Assembly: GCF_004028635.1 (NCBI RefSeq)
Contig: NZ_RQJW01000004.1
Span: 496,001 to 560,000, forward strand
Origin: Streptomyces cyaneus
GTDB lineage: Bacteria > Actinomycetota > Actinomycetes > Streptomycetales > Streptomycetaceae
DNA length: 64,000 bases
Reading direction: 5' to 3'
The notes beneath the pieces were generated by a model. The model was not told the origin of the DNA, made no database searches, and worked only from the letters and a program-made list of their open reading frames with translations. Shown piece by piece: positions 59,985 to 64,000 of this stretch (its first letter is position 1; each line of letters starts with the position of its first letter). The translations under genes and the position numbers were made by a program.

Positions 59985-60102
59985 GCGTCTACCTCCCCCG
60001 CGACCGTAGTAGAGCGGTCTCCTCGGGTCGCCGGATTTTCCGCTCGGCGGGGAGGGTTCGTAGTTGAGGCCCGCAGCAGATCTCTGAAGACGTGATCAGT
60101 GG

Positions 60103-60176
60103 CAGGGGCGGCAGGAATCGAACCTGCGGCATCCGGTTTTGGAGACCGGCGCTCTGGCCATCTGAGCTACGCCCCT
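60103..60176 (-). tRNA. tRNA-Trp (anticodon CCA)
   Basis: Complete cloverleaf: acceptor AGGGGCG/CGCCCCT, D stem GCTC/GAGC, anticodon stem CCGGT/ACCGG with loop CTCCAAA (CCA at 34-36), T stem GCAGG/CCTGC with canonical loop TTCGATT. CCA end not encoded. Confidence 0.93.
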
Positions 60177-60180
60177 TACT

Positions 60181-60347
60181 GGAAGATGGCCCTCACCCCG
60201 GGCGGCGTCGACCAGGACCTGCCCCGGCTCGGCCACCACCGCATTCGCCGGCCGATGTTCCCCTTCGACCCCGGCATGCCCGATCCGGACCTCACGGCCC
60301 GGCTCGTCGCGCCGGCGAACCGGCCGCTGACCGGCCCCGAGGAGTAG
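60181..60347 (+). pseudogene. Unidentified short coding remnant beside tRNA-Trp
   Basis: Stop-free frame ending at TAG 60345-60347 that encodes MALTPGGVDQDLPRLGHHRI and PMFPFDPGMPDPDLTARLV. Composition is protein-like, but no start or ribosome-binding site is present and the frame continues into the tRNA. It looks like a gene's C-terminal end left at the tRNA. Family not recognised. Confidence 0.3.
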
Positions 60348-60351
60348 GACC

Positions 60352-60396
60352 CCGCAGCTCAGTTCAGCTGGGTTGAGTTCAGCTCGGTTCAGTTCA
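60352..60396. repeat. Short TTCAGCT-type tandem repeats
   Basis: About five imperfect copies of an 8-10-bp unit (GTTCAGCT-like) directly downstream of the cvnD2 stop, which lies inside the last copy. Likely slippage product. Confidence 0.6.
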
Positions 60397-60981
60397 GCTC
60401 GCCTGACGGGCATCGGCGATCAACTGGTCGATCAGCGCGATCAGTACGTCCCGGCACGATTCACGCTCCCGCGCGTCGCACAGCAGCACCCGCACATGCT
60501 CAGGGAGTGCGAGGGCGTCCCGGATGTCGTCGGCGGGGTAGGGATGTTCGCCGTGGAAGCCGTTGACGCCGACGACGAAGGGGATGCCCCGGCGCTCGAA
60601 GAAGTCGAGCGCCGCGAAGCTGGACTCCGGCCGGCGGACGTCGACCAGGACCACCGCCCCCAGCGCGCCGATCGCCAGGTCGTTCCACATGAACCAGAAC
60701 CGCTGCTGCCCGGGCGTACCGAACAGATACAGCACCAGCTCCTGGCTGATGGTGATCCGGCCGAAGTCCAGGGCCACGGTGGTGGCCCGCTTCTCCTCGA
60801 TGCCGTTGAGGTCGTCGATGCCCAGACCCGCCGTGGTCAGGGGCTCCTCGGTACGCAGCGGGGCGATCTCGCTGACCGACCCGACCATGGTGGTCTTGCC
60901 GACGCCGAAACCGCCGGCGATGAGGATCTTGACCGTGTCGGGCGGCGCGACCGGTTCCAGGGTGGTGTCAGAGCCGGCCAA
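60394..60981 (-). CDS. cvnD: Conservon GTPase CvnD (conservon 2)
   Basis: 195-aa Ras-like GTPase. TTG start at 60979-60981 with GAGGG upstream. P-loop GGFGVGKTTMVGS, switch II LFGTPGQQRFWFMWND, NGFHG as base-recognition motif. It overlaps cvnC2 by 14 bases. Similar in design to the conservon 1 copy but clearly diverged in sequence. Confidence 0.92.
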   Translation of the reverse strand: MAGSDTTLEPVAPPDTVKILIAGGFGVGKTTMVGSVSEIAPLRTEEPLTTAGLGIDDLNGIEEKRATTVALDFGRITISQELVLYLFGTPGQQRFWFMWNDLAIGALGAVVLVDVRRPESSFAALDFFERRGIPFVVGVNGFHGEHPYPADDIRDALALPEHVRVLLCDARERESCRDVLIALIDQLIADARQAS

Positions 60982-61348
60982 GGCCGTCCCTCACTTTCTG
61001 CAGCAGGTCCAGGTCCGGGGTGCGGGAGGTGACGGGGTGCGGCGGGTGAACGGTGATCAGGCCCGCCTCCAGCAGATCGCAGAGCATGATGGCGACCACG
61101 CTCACCGGGAGGTCGAGATGGGCCGCGAGCTCCGCGACGGCGATCGGCCGGGCGCAGCGCCGCAGGATCCGGGCCTGCTCGGGCTGCGGACGGGGCGCCC
61201 GCTCCGGCGGCGGATCCACCGCCGTCACCGTCGTGATCAGTGTGAAGTCGGTGCGGCTGGGCCGCGTCCGGCCGCCGGTCAGGGTGAAGGGACGTACCAG
61301 CCGGCCCGCCGAATCATCTGGGCCCACCTCACGCGCCAGGGCCGACAT
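60968..61348 (-). CDS. cvnC: Conservon DUF742 protein CvnC (conservon 2)
   Basis: 126-aa DUF742 protein: GRLVRPFTLTGGRT begins the domain and AVAELAAHLDLPVSVVAIML is the helix-turn-helix-like part. It lacks the long Pro-rich head of the conservon 1 copy. It overlaps cvnB2 by 20 bases. Confidence 0.9.
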   Translation of the reverse strand: MSALAREVGPDDSAGRLVRPFTLTGGRTRPSRTDFTLITTVTAVDPPPERAPRPQPEQARILRRCARPIAVAELAAHLDLPVSVVAIMLCDLLEAGLITVHPPHPVTSRTPDLDLLQKVRDGLGRL

Positions 61349-61763
61349 GGGCCCGCGGTGCCGCCGACAGATGCTCGCCGATCTTCTTCACCAGCATGTT
61401 CATCTGGTACGCCACCACACCGACGTCCGCGCCCTGGTTGGTGAGGACGACGAGGTGGGCGCCCGGCCCGGCGGAGGTCAGGATCAGATAGCTGTGGGCC
61501 ATCTCGATCAGCGCCTGGCGCACCGGCCCGCCTCTGAAGTCCAGGCTGACGCCCTTGCTGAGGCTCATCAGGCCGGACGCGGTCGCCGCCAGCCGCTCGG
61601 CGTCGTCGCGCAGGAACCCGGTGGACTTGCTCACCACCAGACCGTCCTCGGAGAGCACGACGGCGTGGTTGACGTCGGCGACCCGCTCCACGAGTCCGGT
61701 GAGCAACTGATCGAGCTGGGTGTCCGTGGCGGGGGTGGGGCGTGTCATGGCGATGTCCTTCAT
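61329..61763 (-). CDS. cvnB: Conservon roadblock/LC7 protein CvnB (conservon 2)
   Basis: 144-aa roadblock protein. LDQLLTGLVERVADVNHAVV and VLSEDGLVVSKSTGF mark the domain. The ATG at 61761-61763 overlaps the cvnA2 stop; ATG 61746-61748 with AAGGAC upstream is an alternative start. Confidence 0.92.
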   Translation of the reverse strand: MKDIAMTRPTPATDTQLDQLLTGLVERVADVNHAVVLSEDGLVVSKSTGFLRDDAERLAATASGLMSLSKGVSLDFRGGPVRQALIEMAHSYLILTSAGPGAHLVVLTNQGADVGVVAYQMNMLVKKIGEHLSAAPRAHVGPGA

Positions 61764-64000
61764 GAGCGGTCGGCGGGCGGGGAGGAGGACGTGGGGGAGG
61801 AGGCGGAGCCGGCCGAGGCGGCCGTGGGCGGCTCCGCACGGGCACCGTCGTCACGCGCCCCCCGAGTGGCCGGGACCCGCTGGTCCTCGGCCTCGGGCGC
61901 GTTGGATGCCTCGCGGTCGCTTTCGTCGCGAGCCTGGAGCGTCCCCCGCTGGAAGCAGGCGAGGGAGGAGGCGGCTCGTTCCGCGGTGAAGTCGTCTGCG
62001 TGCCCGTCCTCTTCGGCGGCGGGGGCCTCCTCGCGCAGCTCGGCGGCCAGGCTGGTCTGCGGAACCCGGCGGGGGAGCGGGGAGAGGCCACCGCGGGGTG
62101 CTGGGCCTGCTGCGGGCGTGGGCGTGGGCGCGGCGGCCTGGGCGGATGCGGCGGCCTGGGCGGGTGCGGTGCGGGGCGGGACGACCGGACGGGGCTCCCG
62201 TACCGGCTCCTGCGGTTCGGCGGCCCCGGCGTGCTGCACCTCGTCCCGGTCCGGCGCGGGCAGGTCCCGCACCACGATGTCGTGCGGGATCAGCACGATC
62301 GCCGTCGTGCCGCCGTACGGCGAGGAGCGCAGGGTCACGGCGATGCCGTGCCGGTGGGCGAGCTGGGAGATCACGAACATGCCGAGCCGCAGATCGTCGG
62401 CGAGGGCCACCACGTCGAACTGCGGGGGGTCGGCCAACTGGGCGTTGAAGGAGTCGTAGTCCTCCTCCGACATGCCGAGACCGCGGTCCTCCACCTCCAC
62501 GGCCAGGCCCTTGGCCACCATCGCGGCCCGAACCGTGACCGGCGCCGGAGCGGGGGAGTACAGCGTGGCGTTCTCGATCAGCTCGGCCAGCAGATGAATC
62601 ACGTCCGCCACCGCGGGCGGCGCGAGATGCACCTCCTCCTCGGTGTGCACCTCCACCCGCTGGTACTCGGCGACCTCGCCGACGGCACTGCGCAGGATGT
62701 CGATCAGCGCGACCGGCTCGCTCCAGCTGCGGCCGGGCCGCTCACCGCTGATGATGACGAGGTTCTCCTCGTAGCGGCGCAACTGGCTGGCGGTGGAGTC
62801 CAGTTCGTAAAGGCCCTTGAGGACCTCGGGGTCCTGGTGCGCGCGCTCCAGCGCGTCGAGCTTGGTGAGCTGCAGGTTGACCAGGTTCTGGCTCTGCCGT
62901 GCGATGCCCAGGATGATCTTCTGGAAGCCGCGCCGGGTGTCGGCGAGTTCGACGGCGGTGTGCACGGCCGTGCGCTGCGCGGTGTTGAACGCCTTGGCCA
63001 CCTGGCCGAGTTCGTCATGGCCGTAGTCCAGCGGCGGGGTCGCCAGCTCCACGTCGACCTTCTCGCCCCGCTCCAGGCGGGCCACCACGTCCGGCAGCCG
63101 CTCCTGGGCGAGGCTCAGGGTGGCCTCGCGCAGCCCGCGCAGGCGCCGGGACAGCGAGCGGGTGATCCGCCAGGACATCCAGACGCACAGCAGCAGGGCG
63201 ACCAGACCGCCCGCGCTCAGGGACGCGGCCTTGATCAGCAGGCCGCGCGCGTCGTCGGCACTGCGCTGCAGCAGTCCGGTCGTCTGCTGCTGGATCAGCA
63301 CCGCGTACTCGTCGGAGACCTTGATCAGCGCGGCCCGCCACTCCTTCTGCACGTCCGGGAGCGCGATGTCCCCGTCACCGCGCGCCGCCGCGCGGGCCGC
63401 GAACACCCGGTCCTCGACGGACTCCAGGGTCCGCCACTGCGCACTCCCCAGGATCCGCTCGGTTTCCGCCTTCGCGTTCCCGGTCAGCGAAGGCAGGATC
63501 TGGTCCTCGACGAGCCAGCGGCGAGTGTTCACCAGCTCCGCGAACTCGGTCCACGTCTTGTTGTCCATCTTCCCCGCCGGCCCGGCCAGGGTCAGCAACG
63601 CGTCCTCCTGGGACACCAGCTCCGCCGCGTGCTCCAGCGAGACCAGCGGACCGGCCTGCGAGGTGAGGTCACCGTCGTCGACCTGGGAGAGCTCCTGGAA
63701 GGCGTGGATCTGGTCGTCGATGATCGACGTGTACTGATCCAGCGCCTGCACGGCCTTGATGTCCGTGGGGTTGTCCACCTGGCCCCGGTAGTACTCCAGG
63801 CTGCTCGCCGACGCGACGACCGAGTACAGCCGGTCCTTGACCCGGGGTGGCGCCTGCTGGATCTCGTCCGACTGGCCGAGGAGTTTCGCGACCGCCTTGT
63901 CGGTCTTGCGGCGCTGCTCGTCCAGCGCGCTGCGGGCCGCGTCCTGGTGCGAGGCCAGCCATACGGCCGAGAAGCTGCGCTCCCGCTGCAGCGCGAGGGT
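61760..64000 (-). CDS. cvnA: Conservon sensor kinase-like CvnA (conservon 2), partial
   Basis: The frame is open to the right edge, so the N-terminus with the first membrane helix is missing; 746 residues are visible. The extracytoplasmic nitrate/nitrite-sensor-like domain begins LQRERSFSAVWLASHQDAAR, the second helix is LIKAASLSAGGLVALLLCVW, then HAMP, a coiled region and a HATPase domain (ENATLYSPAPAPVTV, DRGLGMSEEDYDSF). A Pro/Ala/Glu-rich tail follows. Expected to signal with the three downstream Cvn proteins. Confidence 0.92.
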   Translation of the reverse strand, partial: TLALQRERSFSAVWLASHQDAARSALDEQRRKTDKAVAKLLGQSDEIQQAPPRVKDRLYSVVASASSLEYYRGQVDNPTDIKAVQALDQYTSIIDDQIHAFQELSQVDDGDLTSQAGPLVSLEHAAELVSQEDALLTLAGPAGKMDNKTWTEFAELVNTRRWLVEDQILPSLTGNAKAETERILGSAQWRTLESVEDRVFAARAAARGDGDIALPDVQKEWRAALIKVSDEYAVLIQQQTTGLLQRSADDARGLLIKAASLSAGGLVALLLCVWMSWRITRSLSRRLRGLREATLSLAQERLPDVVARLERGEKVDVELATPPLDYGHDELGQVAKAFNTAQRTAVHTAVELADTRRGFQKIILGIARQSQNLVNLQLTKLDALERAHQDPEVLKGLYELDSTASQLRRYEENLVIISGERPGRSWSEPVALIDILRSAVGEVAEYQRVEVHTEEEVHLAPPAVADVIHLLAELIENATLYSPAPAPVTVRAAMVAKGLAVEVEDRGLGMSEEDYDSFNAQLADPPQFDVVALADDLRLGMFVISQLAHRHGIAVTLRSSPYGGTTAIVLIPHDIVVRDLPAPDRDEVQHAGAAEPQEPVREPRPVVPPRTAPAQAAASAQAAAPTPTPAAGPAPRGGLSPLPRRVPQTSLAAELREEAPAAEEDGHADDFTAERAASSLACFQRGTLQARDESDREASNAPEAEDQRVPATRGARDDGARAEPPTAASAGSASSPTSSSPPADRS

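Noticed and set aside
59228..60396. Active integrative element at tRNA-Trp
   Set aside because: No integrase, excisionase or replication gene and no clear duplicate of the tRNA 3' end in the window.

Overview
The window looks like a Streptomyces chromosome. It is very GC-rich, uses GTG and TTG starts freely, has many 4-base ATGA/GTGA stop-start overlaps, and carries two conservons (the cvnABCD operons typical of actinomycetes). Everything below comes from reading the sequence and recognising families; no database search was run.

Left part (1-20.8 kb): a carbohydrate locus. After a partial unknown gene and an odd tRNA-like element come a NagZ-type GH3 enzyme, a GH5-like hydrolase, an N-acetylglucosamine-type kinase, a second GH3 enzyme, a CUT1 sugar ABC importer (lipoprotein and two permeases, no ATPase), a small His-tailed protein, a very large cytoplasmic GH38 alpha-mannosidase, an RpiR regulator, a SIS-domain protein and a secreted GH84 beta-N-acetylglucosaminidase with a beta-propeller tail. 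Alpha-mannosidase, probable beta-mannosidase, GlcNAcases and GlcNAc kinase together fit import and dismantling of N-glycan-type oligosaccharides. Related operator-like elements (TGGTTCAAATCACCA type) precede most of these genes.

Middle (20.9-28.7 kb): a small membrane protein, a DUF4142 protein, a lipoprotein hydrolase, an imperfect 197-bp tandem repeat region, a GAF/PP2C/HATPase (SpoIIE-type) regulator and a secreted TAP-type peptidase.

28.7-40.2 kb: the most unusual block. Ten genes, nearly all with overlapping ends, follow a near-consensus Zur box and end at a long hairpin. They encode an ATP-grasp ligase, a DUF364-like (putative heavy-metal chelation) protein, an SbnA/cysteine-synthase-like PLP enzyme, a dipeptide-epimerase-like enolase-superfamily enzyme, an MFS exporter, a SAM methyltransferase and a complete peptide/nickel-type ABC importer. 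I read it as a zinc-responsive metallophore make-export-reimport operon of unknown product. A DUF2470 gene with an iron box follows.

41-46.5 kb: a two-component system divergent from a flavin electron-transfer operon: a heme/FAD ferric-reductase-like membrane protein, a lipid- or membrane-anchored protein with two near-identical FMN-binding domains, and the ApbE flavin transferase that would load them. Then a GT39-type mannosyltransferase-like membrane protein (minus strand).

48.8-64 kb: an OpuC-type osmoprotectant ABC transporter whose binding protein lies 5 kb away on the other side of conservon 1 and a RidA gene; a secreted GH43 with a CBM42 domain; a 1.2-kb stretch of gene fragments (ROK, NmrA-like and others) leading to tRNA-Trp; and conservon 2, whose cvnA runs off the right edge.
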